From CAYRWR01 sp964537555 (GTDB lineage Bacteria; Spirochaetota; Brevinematia; Brevinematales; CAYRWR01), in contig CAZIAD010000012.1 of the NCBI GenBank assembly GCA_964537555.1, positions 1-64,000 on the forward strand: DNA of 64,000 nucleotides. The letters are read 5' to 3'. A program made the position numbers and the translations under genes. This document shows positions 1-7,830 of this stretch, in pieces (position 1 is the first letter of the stretch; every line of letters starts with the position of its first letter). The notes beneath the pieces are model-generated. The model saw only the letters and a list, made by a program, of their open reading frames with translations, was not told the DNA's origin and did not search any database.

Positions 1-1
1 C

Positions 2-211
2 TATGAAAGATGCTCTCTTTCTGATGAGGAAGACCCTGCTTATCCTGTGGGGCTGCCTGGCCGGGTGCAGATTAGGGGACTTGCCGATCATGTCACCCTG
101 AGTCTCTACCCTGTATTGTACTCTACTACCGAAGGGATGCTCCCCTGTCGGCGGGAGGACATGCATAGGCTGCAACCTGGTGCCATTGTCAAAGTCAATG
201 GGAGGGTCTAG
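2..211 (+). CDS. C-terminal fragment of an unidentified protein, cut by window start
   Basis: An open frame of 69 codons runs from the left edge to a TAG at 209-211. It has no internal stop and its GC-rich codon use matches truB downstream. The visible part has alternating hydrophobic residues suggesting a beta-rich tail, and ends GAIVKVNGRV. I recognise no family. The N-terminal part lies outside the window, so function cannot be stated. A chance open frame in GC-rich DNA is possible but less likely at this length. Confidence 0.45.
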   Translation, partial: YERCSLSDEEDPAYPVGLPGRVQIRGLADHVTLSLYPVLYSTTEGMLPCRREDMHRLQPGAIVKVNGRV

Positions 212-560
212 GGCTTCCCGGATGCGTCAGCAGGCGGGAGTAGCCCGGTGGTGCCGGCCTGGCGGCAGGAGCCGGTGCCTAGGCCGCCACAAAATGCCTT
301 GGTCGGTGGGACTGTTGGGCATTCCACCGCGAAATGGTGGCTGAGAGTGCAGCGCTTCAATGTGCTGGGCGGGCTGAATATCCTGGCGGAGGGGTGCAAT
401 CTAGGGTAGGTCAGCCCTGGTGTGGTTTATTGTGGGGTGCACATTGAGGAGCAAGACAGCCCCCTTCGGCGGTGCAGTAGAGGGATTACTTGCTCGTTAG
501 TATTATGGTTGTACAGATCCTGTAAAGGAAATAATTGGAACTAAGAAGTAATGTTTTTCC
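212..560. other. GC-rich non-coding stretch with inverted repeats
   Basis: No convincing coding frame covers these 350 bases, although the part to about 480 is much richer in GC than other intergenic DNA here. Complementary arms are visible: GGGCTGA at 371-377 with TCAGCCC at 411-417, and CCACC at 324-328 with GGTGG at 336-340. A structured RNA is possible, but I could not match RNase P RNA, tmRNA or SRP RNA on either strand. It may equally be decayed coding sequence. Confidence 0.3.
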
Positions 561-567
561 CTAAAAC

Positions 568-596
568 TTGGAAAATGGGGCAAATCAGGGTAAAAT
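568..596 (+). promoter_or_regulatory. Sigma70-type promoter of the lipoprotein-truB operon
   Basis: TTGGAA at 568-573 and TAAAAT at 591-596 are separated by 17 bases. Transcription would start near 603, just ahead of the GGAGG at 608-612 that precedes the ATG at 619. Confidence 0.5.
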
Positions 597-618
597 AGTG
601 TGTAAACGGAGGAAAACT

Positions 619-996
619 ATGAAAAAATTATTGGGTATTTTGCTGTTGACGGCAGCTGTATTATCATCCTGTATCCTGATGACACCCGGACAATATATTC
701 TGACTCCCTATGACGGCCAAAATGTCTCGGGTGTAACTACCATCCTAATCCAAAGACCAGATGATATGGCACAAATGGATACTCCAAATGGTGGAAATTT
801 ATATATAGGATCCTCTCTTCACATCACATTTGATGAGTTTGATTTTGTGAGTGGACAGTATGATTATGCTTGGGATACGCTTTCAGGTTCTTTTCCTGAT
901 GGTCCCTACCCTATCACAGTGGTCATGATCGATAGCTGGTACCCGGAATCACCCTATTCCAATACTATCACTGTCTATGTGAATAACAATCCTTAA
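619..996 (+). CDS. Small Ig-like lipoprotein
   Basis: The 125-residue product begins with a lipoprotein signal peptide (MKKLLG, hydrophobic core, LSSC with Cys18), so it should be lipid-anchored outside the inner membrane. The rest is short and beta-rich. The pattern 'tPYDGQNVSGVTTI...' and the closing 'PYSNTITVYV' resemble bacterial Ig-like domains that sense or bind at the surface. The ATG at 619 is chosen because GGAGG lies 6 bases upstream; the earlier in-frame ATG at 568 lies inside the promoter. The stop overlaps the truB start (TAATG), so the two are translationally coupled. Why a lipoprotein leads a truB operon is unclear. No specific function is assigned. Confidence 0.7.
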   Translation: MKKLLGILLLTAAVLSSCILMTPGQYILTPYDGQNVSGVTTILIQRPDDMAQMDTPNGGNLYIGSSLHITFDEFDFVSGQYDYAWDTLSGSFPDGPYPITVVMIDSWYPESPYSNTITVYVNNNP

Positions 997-1877
997 TGTC
1001 TCTTAATGGAATCCTGCCTGTTTTTAAGCCCCGTGGAATCAGCTCTTTTGATATCATTCGACGCTTAAAGCGTCTGCTCAGGGTCGATAAGATCGGCCAT
1101 GGGGGTACCTTGGATGTGATGGCCCGGGGAGTGCTGCCTGTGCTGTACGGCGAGGCTACCAAGGCTTTTGACTACCTGCTGCACAGCCCCAAGCAGTACC
1201 TGGCCCGGGTGCAGTGCGGGGCTTTTACCGATACGGATGACCAGGAAGGGGAGATCATACAGACTATTACTGACTATAACTTTGACAGGGCCGCCCTGGA
1301 GGCTGTCCTGGACCGCTACCGGGGTACTATCGAGCAGGCCGCCCCCCGCTACTCGGCCCTCAAGGTAAACGGTAAGCGCAGCTCAGACCTGGCCCGGGCA
1401 AACCAGGAAGTGCCTCTCAAGATACGGAACGTGACTATTCACAGCCTCACTATTACAGACTGGGACGAGCAGACACGGCAGTTCAGCATGGAAGTCAACT
1501 GTTCCTCCGGCACCTATATACGCTCCATAGCCCGGGACCTGGGACAGGATATGGGATGGGGGGGCTATCTCGTAGACCTCCTGCGTCAGTATTCCGGGAG
1601 TATCAGCCACACTGACTGTTATGAGCTGGACAGCTTCAACGCGGACAATATTCCCACCCGGCTCCTCAGCCTGGAACGGGCTCTGGAGTTCCTGCCCGGC
1701 CTGGACCTGGCACAGTCTGAAGACTACATAGTACAGGGACGCAGGCTGGGGCCGGAATGTTTCAGGGAGGCTCCCTCGGACTTTGGTACCCACCGGGTTT
1801 TAAAGGAGGGACGGCTCCTGGCCCTCATCGAGGTACAGTCTGAAAAAATGTCCTATCTCAGGGTGTTCCGGCTCTGA
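996..1877 (+). CDS. truB: tRNA pseudouridine(55) synthase TruB
   Basis: TruB converts U55 of tRNA to pseudouridine in the T-loop. The 293-residue protein has the usual start 'GILPVFKPRGISSFD', the catalytic motif GGTLDVMARGVLPV with Asp40 as the likely nucleophile, and 'YSALKVNGKR' plus 'GTYIRSIARDLG' further on. The motif is slightly divergent, since most TruB proteins read GTLDPxAxGVL. The length is near the family norm, with a short C-terminal region after the catalytic domain. It overlaps the lipoprotein stop by one base upstream and the radical SAM start by one base downstream (TGATG), so the three genes form a coupled operon. No separate ribosome-binding site is visible. Confidence 0.93.
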   Translation: MSLNGILPVFKPRGISSFDIIRRLKRLLRVDKIGHGGTLDVMARGVLPVLYGEATKAFDYLLHSPKQYLARVQCGAFTDTDDQEGEIIQTITDYNFDRAALEAVLDRYRGTIEQAAPRYSALKVNGKRSSDLARANQEVPLKIRNVTIHSLTITDWDEQTRQFSMEVNCSSGTYIRSIARDLGQDMGWGGYLVDLLRQYSGSISHTDCYELDSFNADNIPTRLLSLERALEFLPGLDLAQSEDYIVQGRRLGPECFREAPSDFGTHRVLKEGRLLALIEVQSEKMSYLRVFRL

Positions 1878-3196
1878 TGAAAAAGATGCAGCTCCTCCTT
1901 ATTAATCCCCACATCGAAGACTTTTCCGCCTATGACCATTACTGCGCCCCCCTGGGCCTGTATAGCATCGCCGCCAGCCTGGCAGAGCATGCAGACATCC
2001 GTTATATCAATGCCCTCATCCCCAGGCCCGGATCGCAGCCTCACGGGGATGGTACCCGCCCTTTTGCCTCTCTGGTCATCCCACGCCCTGCCTGTTTAGG
2101 GGATATTCCCCGGAAATTCCGCCGTTACGGCATGAGCGATGAGGAATTTATGGCCCGTCTGCATAGCATAAGTCCCGGCCCGGACTATATCCTGCTCACT
2201 TCCGGGATGACCTACTGGTATAGTGGTATAGTGCACAGCCTGTCTCTCATCCGCAGAGTATTCCCGGATATTCCGGTCATACTGGGAGGCATTTATGCCA
2301 GCCTGCTGCCTCATCATGCCCGTTCCCTGACAGGAGTGGATCATGTAGTCAGTGGTCAGGACCGGGACAGAGTCATGGACCGGTTGTCGGAGATCCTGAA
2401 TATCAGACTTTCCCCTGAATATCGAGACCCTCTGTATGCCCTGGAGAATAATCCGGGATATTTTCCCCTGATGAGTTCACGGGGATGTGTGTTTGACTGT
2501 CATTATTGCGCCTCTCCACTACTGTCACGCTTTGAGCAGTTTTCGCCCTCCAGGCTGGCTCCTATGGTCCTGGATCTGCATGCCCGTACCGGGATCACCC
2601 GTTTTCCCTTCTATGATGACGCCCTGCTGGTTCATGCGGATCAGCATATCGATATTTTCCTGGAGCAGATCATTCAGTCCGGTAAAGCTCTGGAGTTCTA
2701 TACCCCTAACGGACTGCATGTACGCTTTTTAAACCAAAAGACCGCCCGTCTAATGTACAGGGCGGGGTTTAAGGAAGTGCGGTTTTCCCTGGAGTCGAAT
2801 GACCCGGCATTTATGGAAGCACAGGGGCTCAAGACCAGTGTGGATGAGTTTAGCACTGCCCTGGATTATCTGACTGAGGCAGGATTCAGCACTGCTCAGA
2901 TCAGGGCCTATACCCTGGCCAATGTCCCGGGCCAGGATGCAACATCTATTAAAAGTACTATGGAATGGATATGGTCAAAGGGGGCAGTGCCCCAGCTCGC
3001 TTTTTACTCGCCTATTCCGGGCACCCCTGACTTTTTGAAGGCAGGCAATATCACTGATGTAAAGGAGCCTTTGTTTCAGAATAACACAGTCTATCTCTAC
3101 CGTAGCGGCTTTGACCTGGGGTACTACCAGGAGTTACGCAGCCTGTCCAATCATTACCGCAGACTGGCCCAGACTAGAGCAGAGACTGCACCTTAG
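1877..3196 (+). CDS. B12-binding-like radical SAM protein
   Basis: The 439-residue protein has an N-terminal Rossmann-like region of the cobalamin-binding type (LLLINPHIEDFSAYD..., 'PVILGGIYASLLP') without a clear DxHxxG cobalamin motif. A radical SAM core follows with the cluster motif C204-x3-C208-x2-C211. It should bind a [4Fe-4S] cluster and S-adenosylmethionine. The architecture is that of the broad BchE/MiaB-like B12-radical SAM group, and the substrate cannot be read from sequence. The gene is coupled to truB. Its last 23 bases overlap the end of the convergent sugar-phosphate mutase gene. Confidence 0.8.
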   Translation: MKKMQLLLINPHIEDFSAYDHYCAPLGLYSIAASLAEHADIRYINALIPRPGSQPHGDGTRPFASLVIPRPACLGDIPRKFRRYGMSDEEFMARLHSISPGPDYILLTSGMTYWYSGIVHSLSLIRRVFPDIPVILGGIYASLLPHHARSLTGVDHVVSGQDRDRVMDRLSEILNIRLSPEYRDPLYALENNPGYFPLMSSRGCVFDCHYCASPLLSRFEQFSPSRLAPMVLDLHARTGITRFPFYDDALLVHADQHIDIFLEQIIQSGKALEFYTPNGLHVRFLNQKTARLMYRAGFKEVRFSLESNDPAFMEAQGLKTSVDEFSTALDYLTEAGFSTAQIRAYTLANVPGQDATSIKSTMEWIWSKGAVPQLAFYSPIPGTPDFLKAGNITDVKEPLFQNNTVYLYRSGFDLGYYQELRSLSNHYRRLAQTRAETAP

Positions 3197-4523
3197 AAAA
3201 TGCGGCCTTCAGGTCCTGTTCCCGCAATGCCTCTCCGATGACCCGGATCACGGGCTCGGTATTGGAGGGGCGGATGTGGATCCAGATCCCCTGCCCTTCT
3301 ACTTCCCAGTCCAGTCGCAGTCCATCCAGGGTATCAGGGCGGGCCTGGGGAAAAGCCTTTTCTATCTGTGCATACAGAGATTTGAGGTCCCCGGTCCATT
3401 CATATTTTTCCTTGAGCATGGTATAGGCGGGCAGGGCGGATGAGAGCTGAGACAGGGTCTTACCGGTACGGGCCATGTACTCCAGTATGAGGGCTATACC
3501 CGCCAGGCTGTCCCGGCCGGTATTGATGGTAGGGTAGATCACTCCCCCGTTGCCTTCACCGGCGATGAGGGCCTGATGCTCTGTGATCCCTTCCACCACA
3601 TTGGCTTCCCCTACTTTGGTACGATAGCATTTCACTCCGTATTTTCGGGCGATATCTTCATTCATGCGGGATGTGGACATATTTATGACCACATCTCCCC
3701 GGTGCTGATCCAGTACATTGTCCAGGGCCAGGGCCAGGGTCTTTTCCTCAGACAGCACTGTGCCTTCGTTATCCACCAGGACCAGGCGGTCGGCATCAGG
3801 ATCCTGGGCAAAGCCTGCGTCAGCCCGGAACTCGCGTATCACGGGTGTCATGTGCTGAAGATGGGCCGGTATGGGCTCGGTACCCCTGTCAAAAGAGCCG
3901 TGCATCTCACCATTGAGGACTTTCACTTCACAGCCCAGCCGGGCCAGGAGTTCCTGACTGATCTGAGATCCGGCACTGTTGACTGGGTCCAACACTACTT
4001 TATAGTGCTGTGCCCGGATCAGCTCCACATCTACATTTTCCAGTACTCTCTCTATATGAGCCAGAGCCAGGGTGTTGCCCGAGGTCTGGTGTCCTATTTT
4101 ATCATAGCTCTCTTCCCTGATCTCCATATCCAGATAGGACAATATCTCTTCCAGGTCTTTTTCTCCGGTGAATACCCCCCCTTTTTTTACAAACTTGAGG
4201 GCATTCCACTGAACCGGGTTATGGCTGGCCGTGATGATGATACCTGCATCCATATCTTTTTCCCTGACCCCGAACAGGACGGTGGGAGTGGGTACTATTC
4301 CAATATCATAGGTATCGATACCCATGGCATTCAGGATAGCTGTCACGTAGTCGGATATCATCTTGCCGGTAGGACGGGCATCTCTGCCTATGACTACGCG
4401 ATGTCCCTTATGGTTTTTTATATAACGCGCAAAGGCCTGGGTATAATTTTTTAATAATGACAAGGTCAGGGACTGTCCCCAAATCCCCCGTATACCGGAG
4501 ACACTGACTTTTAACTCTGACAT
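3174..4523 (-). CDS. Phosphoglucosamine/phosphomannomutase family protein (GlmM-like)
   Basis: This 449-residue alpha-D-phosphohexomutase moves phosphate between C6 and C1 of a hexose phosphate, supplying precursors for peptidoglycan or glycans. The family sites are all present: the phosphoserine loop TASHNP with Ser100, the Mg-binding DPDADR with Asp241/243/245, the sugar loop GEGNGG and the phosphate loop RPSNTEP. The motif 'SHNPVQWNALKF' fits the ManB/phosphomannomutase or archaeal-type GlmM branch better than classical bacterial GlmM (SHNPxxDNGIK), so substrate is uncertain. The start at 4523 is chosen because AAGGGGGAA precedes it; an upstream ATG at 4619 lacks a site and lies before the promoter. 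Confidence 0.85.
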   Translation of the reverse strand: MSELKVSVSGIRGIWGQSLTLSLLKNYTQAFARYIKNHKGHRVVIGRDARPTGKMISDYVTAILNAMGIDTYDIGIVPTPTVLFGVREKDMDAGIIITASHNPVQWNALKFVKKGGVFTGEKDLEEILSYLDMEIREESYDKIGHQTSGNTLALAHIERVLENVDVELIRAQHYKVVLDPVNSAGSQISQELLARLGCEVKVLNGEMHGSFDRGTEPIPAHLQHMTPVIREFRADAGFAQDPDADRLVLVDNEGTVLSEEKTLALALDNVLDQHRGDVVINMSTSRMNEDIARKYGVKCYRTKVGEANVVEGITEHQALIAGEGNGGVIYPTINTGRDSLAGIALILEYMARTGKTLSQLSSALPAYTMLKEKYEWTGDLKSLYAQIEKAFPQARPDTLDGLRLDWEVEGQGIWIHIRPSNTEPVIRVIGEALREQDLKAAFSKVQSLL

Positions 4524-4550
4524 GACTTCCCCCTTAATGAATGAGCAGAT

Positions 4551-4579
4551 ATTATAATAGCGGATGAATATAATGTCTA
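4551..4579 (-). promoter_or_regulatory. Promoter of the mutase gene
   Basis: Read on the minus strand, TAGACA (4574-4579) and TATAAT (4551-4556) are 17 bases apart. The ATG follows about 28 bases downstream at 4523. Confidence 0.55.
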
Positions 4580-4588
4580 GCATTAGAA

Positions 4589-4613
4589 AAGCCCTGCCGG
4601 GGAAGCAGAGCTT
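4589..4613. terminator. Hairpin with T-runs on both sides
   Basis: AAGCCCTGC (4589-4597) pairs with GCAGAGCTT (4605-4613), with one mismatch and a 7-base loop. It is flanked by AAAA and TTTTT, so it could terminate in either direction. On the minus strand it sits between the operon terminator at 4816-4842 and the mutase promoter. Confidence 0.4.
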
Positions 4614-4815
4614 TTTCAACGGGGAAATAAAATAAAAGGAGTTCCATGCAGGGATGGGGTTCCCTGAATTAGCTATATCTATATTGCAATATACGTGCCA
4701 AAGATGTCTTATTCGTAATTACTTACCAGTAATTGAATTAACAGCAGATGGAAAGACCTGTGCGGTGTATATTTTATACACAGTGTTTCCAAAATACCCT
4801 GCCCTAAGTATACAA
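4614..4815. other. Non-coding stretch between two hairpins
   Basis: This AT-rich 200 bases has no credible gene. The minus strand contains CAGGG-8-CCCTG and a CTCCTTTT stretch ahead of the 4589-4613 hairpin, which could be a small RNA (see findings). The plus strand has a tiny frame, ATG at 4649-4651 behind AAAGGAG, of only 8 codons. Neither is firm. Confidence 0.3.
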
Positions 4816-4842
4816 AAGAGCCCCGGAGAATCCGGGGCTCTT
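4816..4842 (-). terminator. Rho-independent terminator of the giant-protein operon
   Basis: A perfect 12-bp stem (4816-4827 with 4831-4842) has a 3-base loop and a core of AGAGCCCCGG/CCGGGGCTCT. On the minus strand it is followed by a short T-run. It lies 20 bases after the last stop of the operon at 4863. Confidence 0.85.
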
Positions 4843-4862
4843 ATATCTGAATATAGTCTGGT

Positions 4863-6605
4863 CTATTTTATCTTACCGATTACCTTGATGATCAGTTCCA
4901 TGAGGTCATCCACTTCCTTGGCCTGTTTGGAGGCACTATCGGAGAGTGTTTCCAGTTCTATGCCGGCTGTTTCCAGATCTTTGCTGGCTTTTTTCAGATA
5001 GCGCTTATCTTTTCCTGTAAAGTCAGCCGGAGCACTTTTTTTGAGTTCTTCGATCTTCTGGGACAAGGAATTGCTCTCCAGGCCTGACTGACGGAAAAAC
5101 TCAGCAGTTTCAGGTAAAGAAGCCAGGATTTTTTCAAAGTCATCCACTGCCTGTTTGACTTCATCAGTGAGTTTGTTCTGGGTCCTGAGATTTAACTTAT
5201 AGCTGACTGTAGATCCCACCACCACCTTTACTTTGATAATGGCACCGCCAGCTCTCAGTTTGTCATTAAACTCATTGAGGGCCTGTTCAGCATTGGTTGA
5301 GCGGGTAGCTTCCGGATCCAGCAGGATACTGATTGTTCCCGGGAAATTAGCCACTTCTGTCGATGCTTTACTGAGTCCGTTATAGATCTTTACCACATTG
5401 CTCAGAGCCTCATCATACTGGGCAAATTTTTCAGGGAATTGAGGCTGGTAGGTCTTTTCCAGTGCCACTTCCTGGGAAGCTTCTATCTCCTGCTTGACGG
5501 CCTGGTTGTATTCTTTCTGATCATAGACAAAGGCACTGTTAGGGAGCATCAGGCTGTAGGTCAAACCGGCTGTATGCTGCATAATAGCTGAGTTTATCCC
5601 GTACTCTATGGCATAATCCAGATTGAACTTATGCTTCTGGCCCAGGATATACATAAATCCCAAGCCCCCGGTCAGATTGATGACATCAGCCTGTGTCTTT
5701 TTAGACTGATAGATGGCACCCAGGCGGAAAGTAAATATCTCTCCTTTAAAAGGCTTGGTCTTCAGGTCCTGAGCGGATAAGATCCCAAACTCATAACCCA
5801 GATTATAGGACATATCTGCAGCCCGGTTATCATTTCCTTCACGTCCATAGCTGACAATACCAAACCCCAGCTTGGCACTTTTCATAAAGAGCAGCTTCCC
5901 GATATCCCAGTTAGCCCCAAATCTCATCTCTGAGATCAGCTTATTGGTACTGCCTTCCAGTACGGCCAGATTGGGAGATATGAGGTTCTTCATGGACAGG
6001 CCCAGACGTATGGACTCGGAAAAGTCATAGGTGACACCCACGTCCAGACCAAAACCCAGTTTCTGCAGATTTGCCGAAGAAAGAAGAGGATTGACAGCTA
6101 TATCAGCCCCACTGCTGTATCCTATATCAAAAATATTAAAGCGTACCCCGGCTGAGATCTTGGCTCCCCGGGAGATCACATCGTTGAGATCTTTGGCGTA
6201 GGTAAAACTATAGATACCCTCATGATATATCTCAGTAGAAGAATCCCCACTGACTAAAGAAAGGGAATTTCTGTGTATACTCAGGCCGATAGCAGCCCGG
6301 CGGGTCACATATGGTTCAGCGGATATGGAATTCCAGAAGGGCATCACGATATCTACATTTATGGCATTGATCCCGCTACCGTCATTAAAGCCGGTATAAG
6401 GGGTATCCCAGGCTCCATAGACCTGAATATCTCTTAATAATGAAATGGTGGCGGGGTTATATCCCACACTATTGACCCCGTCCATATCTCCAAACAGAGC
6501 TTCACCAAAGGCTTTGGAGCGGGCGGTACCGCCTATGGATTCGTATGCTCCATAAGCCTGTAAGCCCAGGATCAGAATTGAAAATATAATAATGAGCCGT
6601 TTCAT
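4863..6605 (-). CDS. UPF0164/PorV-like outer-membrane barrel with periplasmic extension
   Basis: The 580-residue protein starts with a signal peptide (MKRLIIIFSILILGLQAYG). About 360 residues of transmembrane beta-barrel follow, in the UPF0164/PorV/FadL-like style: 'SIGGTARSKAFGEALFGDMD', 'NSVGYNPATISL', 'GYEFGILSAQDLK', 'NLDYAIEYGIN'. It is a close paralogue of the gene just upstream. Unlike it, it carries about 190 further residues rich in Lys, Glu, Ala and Ser, predicted helical or coiled-coil, probably periplasmic. It is the last gene of the four-gene operon, with a terminator 20 bases beyond. The start at 6605 has AGGAGG 6 bases upstream; the in-frame ATG at 6626 lies before that site. 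A role in displaying or exporting the giant proteins is inference from position. Confidence 0.8.
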   Translation of the reverse strand: MKRLIIIFSILILGLQAYGAYESIGGTARSKAFGEALFGDMDGVNSVGYNPATISLLRDIQVYGAWDTPYTGFNDGSGINAINVDIVMPFWNSISAEPYVTRRAAIGLSIHRNSLSLVSGDSSTEIYHEGIYSFTYAKDLNDVISRGAKISAGVRFNIFDIGYSSGADIAVNPLLSSANLQKLGFGLDVGVTYDFSESIRLGLSMKNLISPNLAVLEGSTNKLISEMRFGANWDIGKLLFMKSAKLGFGIVSYGREGNDNRAADMSYNLGYEFGILSAQDLKTKPFKGEIFTFRLGAIYQSKKTQADVINLTGGLGFMYILGQKHKFNLDYAIEYGINSAIMQHTAGLTYSLMLPNSAFVYDQKEYNQAVKQEIEASQEVALEKTYQPQFPEKFAQYDEALSNVVKIYNGLSKASTEVANFPGTISILLDPEATRSTNAEQALNEFNDKLRAGGAIIKVKVVVGSTVSYKLNLRTQNKLTDEVKQAVDDFEKILASLPETAEFFRQSGLESNSLSQKIEELKKSAPADFTGKDKRYLKKASKDLETAGIELETLSDSASKQAKEVDDLMELIIKVIGKIK

Positions 6606-6638
6606 GAATGGCCTCCTGTCTCTCATTTACTTAAAGGT

Positions 6639-7808
6639 CTACTTTGTGGATCCCTTTGCCTTGGTATCTACTGTTTTCGTCTCTTCGATTTCCTGGTTCA
6701 CAATCTTAGAATTATCCTTCTTTTCGTATACAAAAGCACTATTGGGCAGAATAATACTATAAGTCAGGCCGGCAGTATGCTGCATAATACCGGAATTTAT
6801 CCCATATTCGATGGCATAATCCAGGTTAAACTTATGCATATTTCCCAGAATGTACATAAATCCCAGGCCGCCGGTGACGTTAATAATATCATCTACCGCT
6901 TTTTTAGGCTGATAAATAGCACCCAGACGGAAAGTAAATAGTTCGCCTTTGAATGGTTTTGACTTCATGTCCTGAGCGGATAATACTCCAAACTGGTAGC
7001 CCAGATTATAAGACATGTCGGGGGCACGGTTGTCATCTGCGGCACGGCCATAGCTGACTATTCCAAATCCCAGCTTGGCACTTTTCATAAAGAGGAGTTT
7101 GCCTATATCCCAGTTGGCTCCAAATCTCATTTCTGAGACAAGGTTGTTGGTGCCATCTTCAAAAATGGACATATTAGGGGAGATCAGATTTTTCATAGCC
7201 AATCCCAGGCGGATAGTCTCAGAAAAGTCATAAGTGATCCCTACGTCCAGGCCGAATCTAAGCGTGCTTAATCCGGTTCCGGCCAGCAGAGGATTTGAGG
7301 TCACATCACTGATACTGCCGTAACCTATTTCAAAAATGTTGAATCTTACACCGGCTGAGATCTTGGCTCCCCGGGAGATCACATCATTGAGGTCTTTGGC
7401 ATAGGTAAAGCTATAGATCCCTTCATGATATATTTCAGTAGAATTCACCCCGTCATTGACCACAATGGAGTTTCTGTGCACACTCAGTCCTATAGCGGCT
7501 CTGCGGGTCACATAAGGCTCTGCGGAGATCGAGTTCCAGAAGGGAAGCACTACATCCACATTTACGGCATTGATACCACTACCGTCATCAAATCCGGTAT
7601 AAGGGGTATCCCAGGCTCCGTAGAACTGTATTTCTCTAATCAGAGCAATAGTAGCGGGATTGTAACCCACACTATTGACCCCATCCATATCTCCGAACAT
7701 CGCTTCTCCGAAGGCTTTAGACCGGGCGGTGCCACCTATGGATTCAAATGCTCCATAGGCCTGGGCTCCCAGTATGATAATTGTTAATATGATGATCAGC
7801 CGTCTCAT
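6639..7808 (-). CDS. UPF0164/PorV-like outer-membrane barrel
   Basis: The 389-residue protein has a signal peptide (MRRLIIILTIIILGAQAYGA) and the same barrel region as the downstream gene, with long near-identical stretches at protein and DNA level. The two are therefore a recent tandem duplication. Shared blocks include 'IGGTARSKAFGEA', 'PFWNSISAEPYVTRRAAIGL' and 'SAKLGFGIVSYGR'. It ends about 25 residues after the barrel with a charged tail rather than the long extension. The family includes Treponema UPF0164 proteins and resembles PorV, the barrel that receives T9SS cargo in Bacteroidota. The start at 7808 follows AGGAGG by 6 bases. The stop lies 33 bases before the next gene and the start 22 bases after the giant gene ahead. 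Confidence 0.8.
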   Translation of the reverse strand: MRRLIIILTIIILGAQAYGAFESIGGTARSKAFGEAMFGDMDGVNSVGYNPATIALIREIQFYGAWDTPYTGFDDGSGINAVNVDVVLPFWNSISAEPYVTRRAAIGLSVHRNSIVVNDGVNSTEIYHEGIYSFTYAKDLNDVISRGAKISAGVRFNIFEIGYGSISDVTSNPLLAGTGLSTLRFGLDVGITYDFSETIRLGLAMKNLISPNMSIFEDGTNNLVSEMRFGANWDIGKLLFMKSAKLGFGIVSYGRAADDNRAPDMSYNLGYQFGVLSAQDMKSKPFKGELFTFRLGAIYQPKKAVDDIINVTGGLGFMYILGNMHKFNLDYAIEYGINSGIMQHTAGLTYSIILPNSAFVYEKKDNSKIVNQEIEETKTVDTKAKGSTK

Positions 7809-7830
7809 AGCTGGCCTCCTGTAACTCATG

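Noticed and set aside
265..300. Cobalamin-riboswitch-like string around GCCGGTGCC and CCGCCAC
   Set aside because: The order and spacing of the B12 box and its stems are not met, and the downstream gene is a lipoprotein-truB operon with its own promoter after this point.
208..399. Minus-strand 63-codon open frame in the GC-rich leader
   Set aside because: No ribosome-binding site, Pro/Cys-rich unlikely protein, and it overlaps the end of the plus-strand frame. It is a by-product of high GC.
4654..5001. Plus-strand open frame of 115 codons after 4654
   Set aside because: It runs through the operon terminator and into the antisense of the barrel gene, and its composition is that of non-coding DNA.
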